A stretch of DNA of 64,000 nucleotides from NCBI GenBank assembly GCA_910589035.1, contig CAJUSI010000026.1:62001-126000 (forward strand), read 5' to 3'. Each line of letters begins with the position of its first letter. Position 1 is the stretch's first letter. The notes beneath the pieces were generated by a model. The model ran no database searches and was not told the origin of the DNA. It worked only from the letters and a program-made list of their open reading frames with translations. Position numbers and translations under genes: made by a program. This stretch comes from an uncultured Acetatifactor sp. (GTDB lineage: Bacteria > Bacillota > Clostridia > Lachnospirales > Lachnospiraceae). Shown one piece after another: positions 33,334 through 42,948 of this stretch.

Positions 33334-35895
33334 TTACTGAATTACATAGCTGAAAGCCGACACAGTCACGCCGTCGATCTTTTCCTCAAGGTCGCTGTAG
33401 TTAAAGTAAATCTTAACGCCGTTGGAATAAGTTACGATGCGGAGCTTTTCATTTCGGTCGTAAACCTCATGGCCCACGATGGTTGCGTCCTTCACCTTGT
33501 CGTAGAAAGCGCTGTATTCCTGGTAATAAGCGCCGACCTTGTCTTTCCAGTAGCTGTAGTCCACCGCAAAGAAGTCTTCCTGCTCCGTACCCTCCAGAAG
33601 ATAACTGTCCTCATACATAAAGGTAAACTTCGGCACGCTCTTGCCCTCTATGGCCTGCATAAAATGCGCATATACATCCGTGCTCTCCCGGTTCAGCGAT
33701 TCAGAAGAATAAGTCTTATAGCCATCCAACACAATCTGCATGAAAGGAATCGATGCGTCCAGAACCCGCACGCCGCTGTCATCGCCGGGAATATCCGTCA
33801 GATAGCTGCTGTACGCATAGGCAGGGCTTGCAGGGTTGGAAAGCATCAGGGTCATCCCGTCTGCCAGCTTAGCCGCCGCTGTCTCCATCAGCTCGGCTCC
33901 CGTGGAGGAAGACGCATGGTCATATCGATAGTTGGTTCCGATAAAGGTATACAGATCGCCGGAAGCCATTGTGGTGAGGCCGGTCTTGCCGGTATAGGAT
34001 TTCTTCACCTTGGTCCAGTATTTATCCAGATAATAGGGATTGATGATATACTGCGGATAATCCGCATCCTCTCCCGTCTCTGCCTGAAGCTGGACAGGGT
34101 CGAAGGTATAAATCTGCGCCCTCTCGTTCAGCAGGTTCCAGGCCGCCATCTCGTTGTTCATCTTAGTCTTGGTGTAGGCGGTCTGCAGCAGCACATTGGG
34201 GAAAATCTGTGCGCCGATGGAATCCGCGTAGGAGTTCAGCTTCTTCAGGCCGGACTTGCCGCCCAGGCCGGATACGATCTTTACCCCGGATTTCAGAGAG
34301 CGCTGGTTCATGCCTCCGTTGACCATACCGCTGTAGATCACCTTCATGTTCTTGACGCCGCTTTCCGACAGCTCCTCCAGAATTGTCTTCGCCTGGTCGA
34401 AATCCGTCAGAACCTGGGTTCCCTCATAAGGAATCCCGGCAAAATACTTTGTCTTGTCCGTGCTTCCCAGCACTTCCACATAGAAAGGCGCTTCCGCCTC
34501 GTCGGTCTCCGCCTTCAGCACGCCTCTCTCCTCAAGATATTTGGAATAGCAGTTGGCCATGTCCACATAATCCGCGTCCTTGCCCAGCCAGTAATAACGG
34601 ATCACAATATCTCCGTCATACACATCATCCGAGGCCTTGCCCAGAGTAAAGGCACCCTTGGCGTTTTCGGCACCGGAGCTCAGCAGGAACTGGGACTGGA
34701 TATCAAAGGTAAGCTGCAGCTTGGAAAAGGGCTCCGACGCGTAGGTTCCGCTGATATAGGCATCCAGGGTCGCCGCCTCCGCTCCCTTCTCGATAATGCC
34801 GAACACCGTGGCGTCATGGGTTTTCATACCGAAAACCGGAAGCATCATGTCGGCGTCCGCGCTCCTGTAGCTCGTTGCGTCCATCTGCGGATCACCGCCG
34901 TAATATCTGGCTCCGTAATGTCCTTCCCTGACCTTCTTGCTGTCCAAATAGAGCAGCGCGCCGCTGCCGTCCGGCACGAACATGTAGCCTTCTTCCTCAT
35001 CCAGGGCAGGATCCGAAACCATAAAATAAGGGTTCAAAGTCAGCTGATTGATGGGATTATCCTTTCCGCTCTCAACCAGAGAGGTATCCACCCTCACCAT
35101 CAGGCACCCATCCTCCAGATAATAATCGATGGGCACATGAATCATCAGGCTGCTGGGATATTCGTCTCCGCTGACACCGGCTTCCTCCAGATCTGCGAAC
35201 AGATCCTCCTCCGTGTAATGTCCTGTCTCATAGAAAATCTTGTACAGCTGCTTTACCGCCAGACCCTGCAGAGGATTATTGGCATTGGACATACGCGCCC
35301 AGGTGCCGTCCGCCAGCCGGTTGTAATACTTCTTGGTGGCAAGCTCCTTATCAGAGGCGTCGAGATACTGGAGAACCAGTTCGTTAAACCGCTCGTCTGT
35401 AAGACTCGCCGGGAAATTCTTATAAGTAATATCCGTAGTTCCCAGAGTAAAGATCACCCTGACGCCATTATCGATCTTCTGATAGGCGACCTGTCCGCGG
35501 CTTGCACCCATACTGTAGGAATCATAGGCAGCAGTGGCGTAGTATGTCATACCGTTATTTTTCGTGCCGCTGAAATACCGCGCCACCACGTCGGACTTCT
35601 GGACGTCATTCGCCATAAAGCCTTCCGTATAGCCCATATTGCTGTCACGGTATACGCCTGTGGCTGTATCCAGCCAGCGAACGGTTCCCGACGCAGGGTT
35701 CAGCAGAAGCTTCATCCCGCCGCTCTCGCTGATCTCAACGAAATCCGAGCCGCTGAAGGTGTCATACTGCTGGTTCTCCCAATAGCTGGTTTCCTCCTGG
35801 GCCGCATTGTTATCGTCACCGGAACCGCAGCCTCCCAGGAGCGTGAGGCAAAGGGCAGCTACCGCAGCAGATGTAAAAAGTAATCGTTTTCTCAT
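33334..35895 (-). CDS. DUF5696-type surface lipoprotein, large
   Basis: An 853-residue lipoprotein; the signal peptide ends in LTLLGGC with Cys23. The mature part starts with an acidic tether, then FVEISESGGMKLLLNPASGTVRWLDTATG, YTEGFMANDVQKSDVV and FVPDGSGALLYLD. A C-terminal half with KYFAGIPYEGTQVLTDFDQAKTIL, FPNVLLQTAY and VPKFTFMYEDSYLLEG suggests a beta-domain followed by a TIM-barrel-like, glycosidase-related region. I recall this architecture as DUF5696, found beside sugar ABC permeases. It may bind or cut glycans at the cell surface; activity is not established. It lies 16 nt after the YIP1-type gene. Confidence 0.75.
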   Translation of the reverse strand: MRKRLLFTSAAVAALCLTLLGGCGSGDDNNAAQEETSYWENQQYDTFSGSDFVEISESGGMKLLLNPASGTVRWLDTATGVYRDSNMGYTEGFMANDVQKSDVVARYFSGTKNNGMTYYATAAYDSYSMGASRGQVAYQKIDNGVRVIFTLGTTDITYKNFPASLTDERFNELVLQYLDASDKELATKKYYNRLADGTWARMSNANNPLQGLAVKQLYKIFYETGHYTEEDLFADLEEAGVSGDEYPSSLMIHVPIDYYLEDGCLMVRVDTSLVESGKDNPINQLTLNPYFMVSDPALDEEEGYMFVPDGSGALLYLDSKKVREGHYGARYYGGDPQMDATSYRSADADMMLPVFGMKTHDATVFGIIEKGAEAATLDAYISGTYASEPFSKLQLTFDIQSQFLLSSGAENAKGAFTLGKASDDVYDGDIVIRYYWLGKDADYVDMANCYSKYLEERGVLKAETDEAEAPFYVEVLGSTDKTKYFAGIPYEGTQVLTDFDQAKTILEELSESGVKNMKVIYSGMVNGGMNQRSLKSGVKIVSGLGGKSGLKKLNSYADSIGAQIFPNVLLQTAYTKTKMNNEMAAWNLLNERAQIYTFDPVQLQAETGEDADYPQYIINPYYLDKYWTKVKKSYTGKTGLTTMASGDLYTFIGTNYRYDHASSSTGAELMETAAAKLADGMTLMLSNPASPAYAYSSYLTDIPGDDSGVRVLDASIPFMQIVLDGYKTYSSESLNRESTDVYAHFMQAIEGKSVPKFTFMYEDSYLLEGTEQEDFFAVDYSYWKDKVGAYYQEYSAFYDKVKDATIVGHEVYDRNEKLRIVTYSNGVKIYFNYSDLEEKIDGVTVSAFSYVIQ

Positions 35896-35911
35896 TTTCC
35901 TCGCCTCCCTC

Positions 35912-37990
35912 CTAGAACAACATATTAAATTCTCTGATAATCTCTATCCAGTCATTCACAAACTGCGCCAGCAGAGTCGCAAACAACATGGCTACAAAGC
36001 AGATAATCAGTATGGCCACCACCGACAGCAGCAGCGTCGCCACGTTCTTGGTAAAGGTATACTGGTTCACCATGATGGTTCCGATGAACATATAGAAGAA
36101 GAACAATACCATACCAAAGACAAAGAGCGCGCTCACCAGCGGAGCCTCATCCTCCGAAACAAAGTTCGAGAGAAGCGTCCCTGCCAGATAGAGCCAGCAG
36201 GCAGGATACAGGGAATACCCCACCACCTTTGTAATATGCACCACTTTACCCTTACCGGAAAGGAGCACGCCCACCGCCCAGTTGCCGATGATGAACGCCA
36301 CATAGGGAAGGATGGTGCTGCCCACGATCAAAGGCACATTTACATTGTCAATATCCACAAAGCTTACCAAAAAGCCCGTATATCTGTACTGAATCAGGCT
36401 GATCCAACCGAAAGCGATGATCACGATCACGCTGAAGCTCAGAGAGCCGTCGTCATAATACTTCACATCGTCAAAGGCTTTGAAAGGACTGGAAAGCATA
36501 TAACCCGGCCATTTGAACATGGTGAACTTCACTTTCTTCCAGATTCTGCGTACTTTTGTATCCTTCGGCTCCTTTGCCCAGAACTTCTTATAAACCTTTC
36601 GGGCAATAACCAGGGCTATCAGTACAATGATTACAGCCAGAATCTTGCCGAAATTGCGGTCCATCCAGGCCCCGGACACCTTCTTATAAGCGCTGGAGTA
36701 ATAGGATCTGTCTCCGCCCTTGAAGAAATTCTCCTGAGCCGCCTCGTAGTCTCCCGTACGCATCTGGTATTTGCCAAGACCCAGGTTCGCATAATAGAAG
36801 CTTCCGTTGATATCCAGCACCTGCTGCCAGTAACCCGCTGCTTCCTCATAATCATACCTGGACTGAGCCTCCAAACCGGAATTGATCAGAGCGCCGTAGG
36901 TGGTGGGAGCGAAAATTTCCACCGTCTCATACACCAGATCCACTACAACGATCTTTTCCTCCATAAAGCAGAAAGCAACGGGAGAGCTAAGAAGTCCATC
37001 CACATTTCCTTTGCCCGCCAATTCGTACATCAGGTAGCCGTCGGGGCTGTAGACGAAGATTCTCGCCTGATTGCTGTCCAGAACGGCGAATCTGCCGTCA
37101 TCTGCCACCGCGACCTGGCCCAGGTTGGACAGGGATTTCTTGTTCTTATAGTCGCCCATGGGCCTTACATTGAATTCCCCTGTGGTCATCACATCGTCCC
37201 CTGCGGAATTCAGCTTTTTCACAGGCTTACTGTCGCTGCCGCCGGAAACGCTGGCGTAGAGAAAACCGTCCTTGTCAATGGCCACGTCGCTGTAGGAGGT
37301 AGGCAGCCAAAGCGCGGTCCTGGCCCGCTGTTCCTCTGTCTGCAGGTTTCTCCAGAACAGGCTCCACATGGAATAAGTAACCTCCGTAGCGCCCACATAC
37401 CGGTTAAAGTTCCCTTCCGGATCCAGCTCCGCAAAGCCTTCATAACAGTTCTGCACCAATACATACATACGTCCCACACTGTCTACCACCATCCTGTAAG
37501 GCTTATAGGCAGTGGCAAGGCCGGTACAGTTGGGATCGCCGATCACGCGCAGGCATTTGCCCTTTTCATCAAATTCAATGATTTCTCCCTGGTCCGGTTC
37601 GCAGACATAGATATGCCCCTCCTCCGTGACAAACAGACCGCTGGGCTTGTTGACGGCGCTCTGGGTGCCATCCTTCCTCACGTAATCCCTTATAAAGCTT
37701 ATATCCTCAAATTCCTTGTCAGCTATCACGATGCATCCGCCCATGGTGATATAGAGCTTCTCATTCCGATAGAATACACCGGAAGCCCCGCTAAAGCTGT
37801 CAAGTCCCATGTCCGACGCATAGATTTTGTTCTCCAGTTCATATGCAGCCGGTGCGGCCACCACATTGCCCCAGATATCATAATTGTAGGACTCCGCCGC
37901 CATGGACACCGAGCCAAATCCAAGGATGACACATAAACAAACAGCAAGTCCTGCAACGCACCTGCTCCAAATCTTTTTTGATTTTTGCAT
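35912..37990 (-). CDS. NHL/TPR-YIP1 membrane protein of the glycan transport operon
   Basis: A 692-residue protein. A signal peptide (1-32, cut near SMAAES) is followed by an extracytoplasmic beta-propeller-like region (about 50-370) with repeated NHL-type strands (GHIYVCEPDQGEIIEFDEKG, GRFAVLDSNQARIFVYSPDG). Two TPR-like helix pairs come next (about 375-440; YWQQVLDINGSFYYANLGLGKY). One membrane segment near 460 leads to a C-terminal YIP1-like domain with five hydrophobic segments (about 515-690). It recurs in Firmicutes between sugar permeases; the role is unknown but may be to assemble or gate the importer at the surface. Spacing to both neighbours is 10-16 nt. Confidence 0.78.
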   Translation of the reverse strand: MQKSKKIWSRCVAGLAVCLCVILGFGSVSMAAESYNYDIWGNVVAAPAAYELENKIYASDMGLDSFSGASGVFYRNEKLYITMGGCIVIADKEFEDISFIRDYVRKDGTQSAVNKPSGLFVTEEGHIYVCEPDQGEIIEFDEKGKCLRVIGDPNCTGLATAYKPYRMVVDSVGRMYVLVQNCYEGFAELDPEGNFNRYVGATEVTYSMWSLFWRNLQTEEQRARTALWLPTSYSDVAIDKDGFLYASVSGGSDSKPVKKLNSAGDDVMTTGEFNVRPMGDYKNKKSLSNLGQVAVADDGRFAVLDSNQARIFVYSPDGYLMYELAGKGNVDGLLSSPVAFCFMEEKIVVVDLVYETVEIFAPTTYGALINSGLEAQSRYDYEEAAGYWQQVLDINGSFYYANLGLGKYQMRTGDYEAAQENFFKGGDRSYYSSAYKKVSGAWMDRNFGKILAVIIVLIALVIARKVYKKFWAKEPKDTKVRRIWKKVKFTMFKWPGYMLSSPFKAFDDVKYYDDGSLSFSVIVIIAFGWISLIQYRYTGFLVSFVDIDNVNVPLIVGSTILPYVAFIIGNWAVGVLLSGKGKVVHITKVVGYSLYPACWLYLAGTLLSNFVSEDEAPLVSALFVFGMVLFFFYMFIGTIMVNQYTFTKNVATLLLSVVAILIICFVAMLFATLLAQFVNDWIEIIREFNMLF

Positions 37991-38000
37991 ACGCCACCTC

Positions 38001-38933
38001 TTATTCTTTCATACCGGATGTCGCCATCGTCGATACCACGTTGTTCTGCATGATCAGGAACACCACCAGAGGCACTGCAAACATGATAACCGCCGATGCC
38101 GCGGAGATACCCGCATAGGAGCTGCCCACGCCGCTGATCTTGCCGTTTGCAAGCTGGCCCACCACATATGCAAAGCCCTTTCTGGCCTCCGTATAGATAA
38201 ACTTATCTCCGGTATTGGTCCAAAATGCCTGGAATACCAGGATAAACGCCGTTACCAGCGCCGGCTTCACCACCGGCATTACAATGGTAAAATGAATGCG
38301 TAAATAGCCGGCTCCGTCAATCTGCGCCGCCTCCATGAGGCTGTCCGGAATCTGTTCCATGAAGTTCTTCATCAGGTACAGGCCCAGAGTGGACGCGAAA
38401 CCGGGAATGATGATTGCCCACTGGCTGTCCAGCATACCCAGGCTGGCAATGGTTAAGAAGTTGGGGATCATGGTAACCGTTGCGTTGAACATCAGCGAGT
38501 ACACGATGATCTGGTTGAAAAACTTACATCCCGGGAACTTGTATTTTGCCAGCGGATACGCACACAGCGAAGCAAGCACAATATGCCCTACCGAACCAAC
38601 CGCCACCACAAACAGGGAGTTGAACAGGGACCGGGTCACCGGCACCACGGTGTTGGCAAGAATATTGCCGAAATCCCGGTAGTTGTTCATTGTCGGATCG
38701 GACACGATAATCCTGGGCGGGAAAATGAACATTTCGTTCATGGGCTTCAGGGACTGGCTGATCATGTAGATGACAGGGAAGAAGAACAGCAGTGCCATCG
38801 CCAGCAGGAACAGCCCCAGGATTACATTACCCCAGAAGCTTCTCTGGGATTTTTTCACATTGGGCTTGAAATTTTTGGATCTCTTTTTAATCAAATGTCT
38901 CTGATAAAGTGTTTTTATTGTCGCCATATTCAC
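38001..38933 (-). CDS. Sugar ABC transporter permease, MalG type (system 1)
   Basis: A 310-residue membrane subunit with a basic N-terminal extension (LIKKRSKNFKPNVKKSQR) and six hydrophobic segments. The EAA loop is DSLMEAAQIDGAGYLRIHFTI. It pairs with the MalF-type protein encoded 15 nt upstream. With the two binding proteins it forms importer 1 of the operon, again without an ATPase gene. Confidence 0.93.
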   Translation of the reverse strand: MNMATIKTLYQRHLIKKRSKNFKPNVKKSQRSFWGNVILGLFLLAMALLFFFPVIYMISQSLKPMNEMFIFPPRIIVSDPTMNNYRDFGNILANTVVPVTRSLFNSLFVVAVGSVGHIVLASLCAYPLAKYKFPGCKFFNQIIVYSLMFNATVTMIPNFLTIASLGMLDSQWAIIIPGFASTLGLYLMKNFMEQIPDSLMEAAQIDGAGYLRIHFTIVMPVVKPALVTAFILVFQAFWTNTGDKFIYTEARKGFAYVVGQLANGKISGVGSSYAGISAASAVIMFAVPLVVFLIMQNNVVSTMATSGMKE

Positions 38934-38948
38934 CCTTCCTCCCTCTGA

Positions 38949-39878
38949 TCAGGTTCCGACCTTGCGGAGCAGCTTCTGAATCAACATGTTACAGATGATC
39001 ATAATCAGGAACAGGATAACGGCGATTGCGGATGCATAACCCATCTCCATACGGATGGAACCATAGTCGTTTAAGTGGTTGACGATGGTATGGGACGCAT
39101 AGTTGGGGCTGGGGAATCCCACCAGGGAATCTCCGATGGAGCCCACTGACAGAGAGCTTGTAATCGTCATAACGGCACCGAACAAAAGCTGGGGCTTCAT
39201 ATTCGGGAGCGTGATATACCACAGCTCCTGCCAGCGGTTCCGGATACCGTCGATGGCGCCCGCCTCGTACTGGGCCTCATCAACGCCCTTGATACCTGCC
39301 ACGAAGGACAGGAAGCCTACGCCCATGCTCATCCACAGGGATGCCAGAATAACTACGATAATCACGTATTCCGAATCCGACAGCCACAGAATCGCCTCCT
39401 GGGTGATCCCCAGATTGCGCAGGATAGCATTCAGATAGCCGTTGCTGTCATTGGAGAAAATCTGGGCAAACACGGTGATAACTGCCGTACCGGCCATGCT
39501 GGGCGCATAGAAGATCACTGTAAGTACGGTTCCCACCTTGTGGGGAAGCTCGTTGATCATCCAGGCCAGCAGATAGGAAAGAATATAGCCGCCGGGTCCC
39601 ACCATCACCGCAATGATAAAGGTATTCTTAATGGCAGTGATAAAGGTGCTGTCATCCAGAAACAGCCTTTTGTAATTGCGAAGCCCTACAAAATTAGCTT
39701 TCTCCAATACATTATAATCCGTAAAGCTGTACCATATGGCCTTCAGCACAGGGTACACTACAAATACTGCAAAAAGCAGCATGAAAGGGGCAATCATGAT
39801 ATACAGAGGGATGCTTCGCTTCATGTCTCTAAGCGTCAATTGCGCCCTTCTTTTAAAGGAAATCTTATTAGCCGCCAT
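38949..39878 (-). CDS. Sugar ABC transporter permease, MalF type (system 1)
   Basis: A 309-residue membrane subunit: first segment near 25-47 (IMIAPFMLLFAVFVVYPVL), AIWYSFTDYN, and EAA loop AQYEAGAIDGIRNRWQELWY with downstream LPNMKPQLLF. It is typical of LacF/UgpA-like permeases for oligosaccharides. The gene starts 10 nt after the stop of the large substrate-binding fusion protein. Confidence 0.93.
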   Translation of the reverse strand: MAANKISFKRRAQLTLRDMKRSIPLYIMIAPFMLLFAVFVVYPVLKAIWYSFTDYNVLEKANFVGLRNYKRLFLDDSTFITAIKNTFIIAVMVGPGGYILSYLLAWMINELPHKVGTVLTVIFYAPSMAGTAVITVFAQIFSNDSNGYLNAILRNLGITQEAILWLSDSEYVIIVVILASLWMSMGVGFLSFVAGIKGVDEAQYEAGAIDGIRNRWQELWYITLPNMKPQLLFGAVMTITSSLSVGSIGDSLVGFPSPNYASHTIVNHLNDYGSIRMEMGYASAIAVILFLIMIICNMLIQKLLRKVGT

Positions 39879-39888
39879 TCTCCCCCTC

Positions 39889-42840
39889 CTATTCTGCCAG
39901 CTTTAAGCCAAATTCGGTGCGCTTGTTGTCAATCTCAGCATTGATGTCCTCCAGCTGAATGTACAGCGTATCGATCGGCTCCTGGTTCTCGGAAACAACT
40001 GCGGTAAACGAGTTTCTGATGACACGTCCCGTGATATAGCCGCCGGGAATCTGGGGTTCCGCGCGCAGATCGTCCAGAAGGGAAAGTACAACCTCCTTGA
40101 ACTCATCCCTCAGACCGCCATTGGCGATGGCATTCATATTGGACACGGGCAGCTCCGCCGCCTCGCCGTTCACTGCCTTCAGCTCGTTGGAATACATAAT
40201 CTGTGTCTCTTCACTGGTCCACCACTTTAAGAATTCCCATGCTTCCTGGGTCATACCGTCCTTCTCCACCGTGGAAGCCACGATAAAGCTGGTGCCGATG
40301 ATGCAGGCCGCGGAATGATCCACGGTGCCGTCCTCCTGCATGGTGCCGGGGATTCTGGCGATCGACCATTTTCCGGCAATCTCGGGTGCGGACACATTCA
40401 GGGTATTGACATAGGTATAGTCCACAACCATGAGAGGAATCTCACCGGTACGGAAACGGGTGGAAAGGTTCACGGAATAGGGAAGTCCCTGGTTGGTATA
40501 AAATTCCGTCCACTCCTTAAATACCAGCATCTGTTCCGTCTGATCCATCAGTGTACGGGTATGGTCATCGGAATACAGCTCATAGCCCTGCTGGTACAGC
40601 ATGGACAGGAAAATGCTGTTCACCGGCACGGTGGTGGAACTGGTGCCGCCGCCCAGGGTCAGGTATTCATTGCTGCCCAGATACACATCCATGTTGTCCG
40701 CTTCCAGATAGGGAATGATGGAAATCAGGTCATCCCATGTCTCAGGCACTTCGAGGCCCTTCGCTTCCATAATATCCGTCCTGTAGATCATGACGGGGAA
40801 GGAAAGCTGGTCGGGCAGACCGTACACGCCGCCCTCATACTCCAGGAATGCCCTGGTGTCTGCCGGGAAGCGCTGGAAAATTTCTTCAAAATCGGAGAAC
40901 TGCGTCAGGTCATATGCCGCGCCCCGGTATGCAAAGTTGGTTGGCTGGCTGTAAGTGGACTGAAGCACCACATCGGGTCCTTCTCCTGCCACTGTGGCGG
41001 GAAGCACCGTATCGCCGCCTACCAGGTTTAAATCAACCACAAAATCCGCATCCGCAAACGCCGCGTTGATCATCTTCTGAATGGTATCGTACTGACTTCT
41101 GGTATCCGCCGTGGTCCAGACGGTCAGCACCTTCTTGCCGCTGTCGTCGCTTCCTTCCGCGTGTACCTTGAAGTCATTGGTAAAGGAGCCCACAAAGGCA
41201 TTCCAGGTATGGGCCACACCGGCAAAGAAGCCGCCGTCAGCCTTGGGAAGCTTGTAGCCTTCCCCCGTCACCAGCAGATAATCCATCTCAAGAGGCAGAC
41301 TATTGATGTCATTGACCCAGCTGCCCAGTGCGGACAGGCTGTCATTAAAGTCGCCCAGGTATTCCGCCACATCATCGGGTCTCTTGATCAGCTTGATCAT
41401 GGAATTCATCATATCCAGAACGCTGGTGGTCTTGTTGGCGGACTCGCTGTCCTCGCCGAACAGCCCCATTACTGCGTTCAGCCTGGTATACTCTGTCTCA
41501 AGTACATCCGTCATATGCGAAACATATGTAGTAATCTTATAATCACGATAAGGATCCGGATCCGTTCCCGTGACAGCTGTAAGCTCACGGTACAGCGTAT
41601 TCAGATTGTCCACGCTCGTGGAAGCCAGATTCACCGCTTCCTCCAGATCTCCCAGCGTAGCCGTCATGGTAATCGTGTTGGGACCTTCCTTCAGGTAGAA
41701 ATAATAATCCCCCTCATCTCCCCCAAGATAAGCGGTCTGCCAGTCTGATCCGTACTGGAACTCTATCTGAGACGCCTCTTCAAAAGGAAGCTCCCCGTTG
41801 ATGGTCAGACTGCGCCCGGAGTAGAAACCCTTATTCAGGTACTGCTTGAAACGCACCCCGATCTTGTACAGTCCGGCCCGGTCCACATCCACGGTCCATG
41901 TAATGCCCTGGCCCTCGGAAGCCCAGCTTTCACCTCCGATGGTATTGTACACGATATAGGTGGGATGATACGGCTGTGTAGCCGACGAAGTCCTGTCATT
42001 CTTCGGAGACAGGGAAGAGGATGTCTTGCTTGCAGCGTCCTCCGCCTGAACCACAATCGCGCCGTCTCTTACATTGTTGGCGTTGATAATCTCCGCTTCC
42101 AGCTCCTCCGTATAGTATTCATAATATTTCTTATAGGAAAGCACTTCCGATGCGGGAACCAGAGCGATCTCGCTGATCCCCAGATTTCCCTGGGCGGACT
42201 CCAGCGTCACCGTATTCTTTCCCTTCTCGAAATAAAACATATAGCTGCCCAATGCGCCCGTACTCTCGGAGCTGAGATAGGCGACCGCCGGACCTTCCTT
42301 CTGCACCTGGGTGGGCGCAGCCTGATTGCCCTTTGTGTTCATCAGCCAGTTCTTGTTGTCATCCACCCAAAGGCGGTTAATCGTGATATCCCTGCAGCCG
42401 TCAAACGGCAGCTCCCCGTTGATGTACAAATTGCGCAATATAGTCTGTGTGCCGTCTACATCCGGATAATAGGTGAGCTGGACATGGTACAGGCCGGATT
42501 CCTCCACCTGGAACTCATAAGTGAGGGATCCCTTACCCTGGGTCCACAGGATACCGTCGGATTCTTTCAGTCCTTCCATATCCGCCGTTGTATAATCGGC
42601 TGCCTTCAATGCAAGCATCTTAACCGTATCGCTTACGTATGCCTTGCCTGCTCCGGATAAATAATCCTGATAGGTAACCTCGGATGCGTCCTCATAGCTG
42701 AGATACTTCGCCAGAACCGCTTCACGGGTATCCGCATAATCATCGGCGGAGGCAAGATTCAGAGCCACGATCGCCACGATGATCAGAGCGGCAAGAATGG
42801 ATATATTGCGTATGCGCGTTTTATTCTTTTTCTTTTTCAC
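39889..42840 (-). CDS. Sugar-binding protein fused to N-terminal carbohydrate-binding-like domains
   Basis: A 983-residue exported protein. It has an N-terminal membrane anchor (about 9-30). Two beta-rich modules follow, each with a YxFxVxESGLYxVxLxYYP-type strand and LYINGELPFD or LTINGELPFEEA (about 105-230 and 260-400). These look like carbohydrate-binding modules that hold a glycan chain. A helical linker (about 400-555) leads to a family-1 solute-binding fold (about 565-960; KVLTVWTTADTRSQYD, GPDVVLQST, GLPDQLSFPVMIYRTD). Ordinary binding proteins are about 430-550 residues, so this is a fusion of glycan-grasping and delivery functions. It would feed the permeases encoded next to it. Confidence 0.8.
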   Translation of the reverse strand: MKKKKNKTRIRNISILAALIIVAIVALNLASADDYADTREAVLAKYLSYEDASEVTYQDYLSGAGKAYVSDTVKMLALKAADYTTADMEGLKESDGILWTQGKGSLTYEFQVEESGLYHVQLTYYPDVDGTQTILRNLYINGELPFDGCRDITINRLWVDDNKNWLMNTKGNQAAPTQVQKEGPAVAYLSSESTGALGSYMFYFEKGKNTVTLESAQGNLGISEIALVPASEVLSYKKYYEYYTEELEAEIINANNVRDGAIVVQAEDAASKTSSSLSPKNDRTSSATQPYHPTYIVYNTIGGESWASEGQGITWTVDVDRAGLYKIGVRFKQYLNKGFYSGRSLTINGELPFEEASQIEFQYGSDWQTAYLGGDEGDYYFYLKEGPNTITMTATLGDLEEAVNLASTSVDNLNTLYRELTAVTGTDPDPYRDYKITTYVSHMTDVLETEYTRLNAVMGLFGEDSESANKTTSVLDMMNSMIKLIKRPDDVAEYLGDFNDSLSALGSWVNDINSLPLEMDYLLVTGEGYKLPKADGGFFAGVAHTWNAFVGSFTNDFKVHAEGSDDSGKKVLTVWTTADTRSQYDTIQKMINAAFADADFVVDLNLVGGDTVLPATVAGEGPDVVLQSTYSQPTNFAYRGAAYDLTQFSDFEEIFQRFPADTRAFLEYEGGVYGLPDQLSFPVMIYRTDIMEAKGLEVPETWDDLISIIPYLEADNMDVYLGSNEYLTLGGGTSSTTVPVNSIFLSMLYQQGYELYSDDHTRTLMDQTEQMLVFKEWTEFYTNQGLPYSVNLSTRFRTGEIPLMVVDYTYVNTLNVSAPEIAGKWSIARIPGTMQEDGTVDHSAACIIGTSFIVASTVEKDGMTQEAWEFLKWWTSEETQIMYSNELKAVNGEAAELPVSNMNAIANGGLRDEFKEVVLSLLDDLRAEPQIPGGYITGRVIRNSFTAVVSENQEPIDTLYIQLEDINAEIDNKRTEFGLKLAE

Positions 42841-42948
42841 CCCATCAGCCCTTTCTTAACAATGTGGCTGCGCTCCTATTTACCATAGAATACACAGCCA
42901 CAATGTACAACCACTATACTCTAAGCTTTGTGAGCCAAAGCATTCTTC

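Noticed and set aside
33469..37936. Very long open frames on the plus strand (33469-35883 and 35807-37936)
   Set aside because: They lie exactly opposite the DUF5696-type and YIP1-type genes, have no ribosome-binding sites or family features, and arise from codon bias on the real strand.
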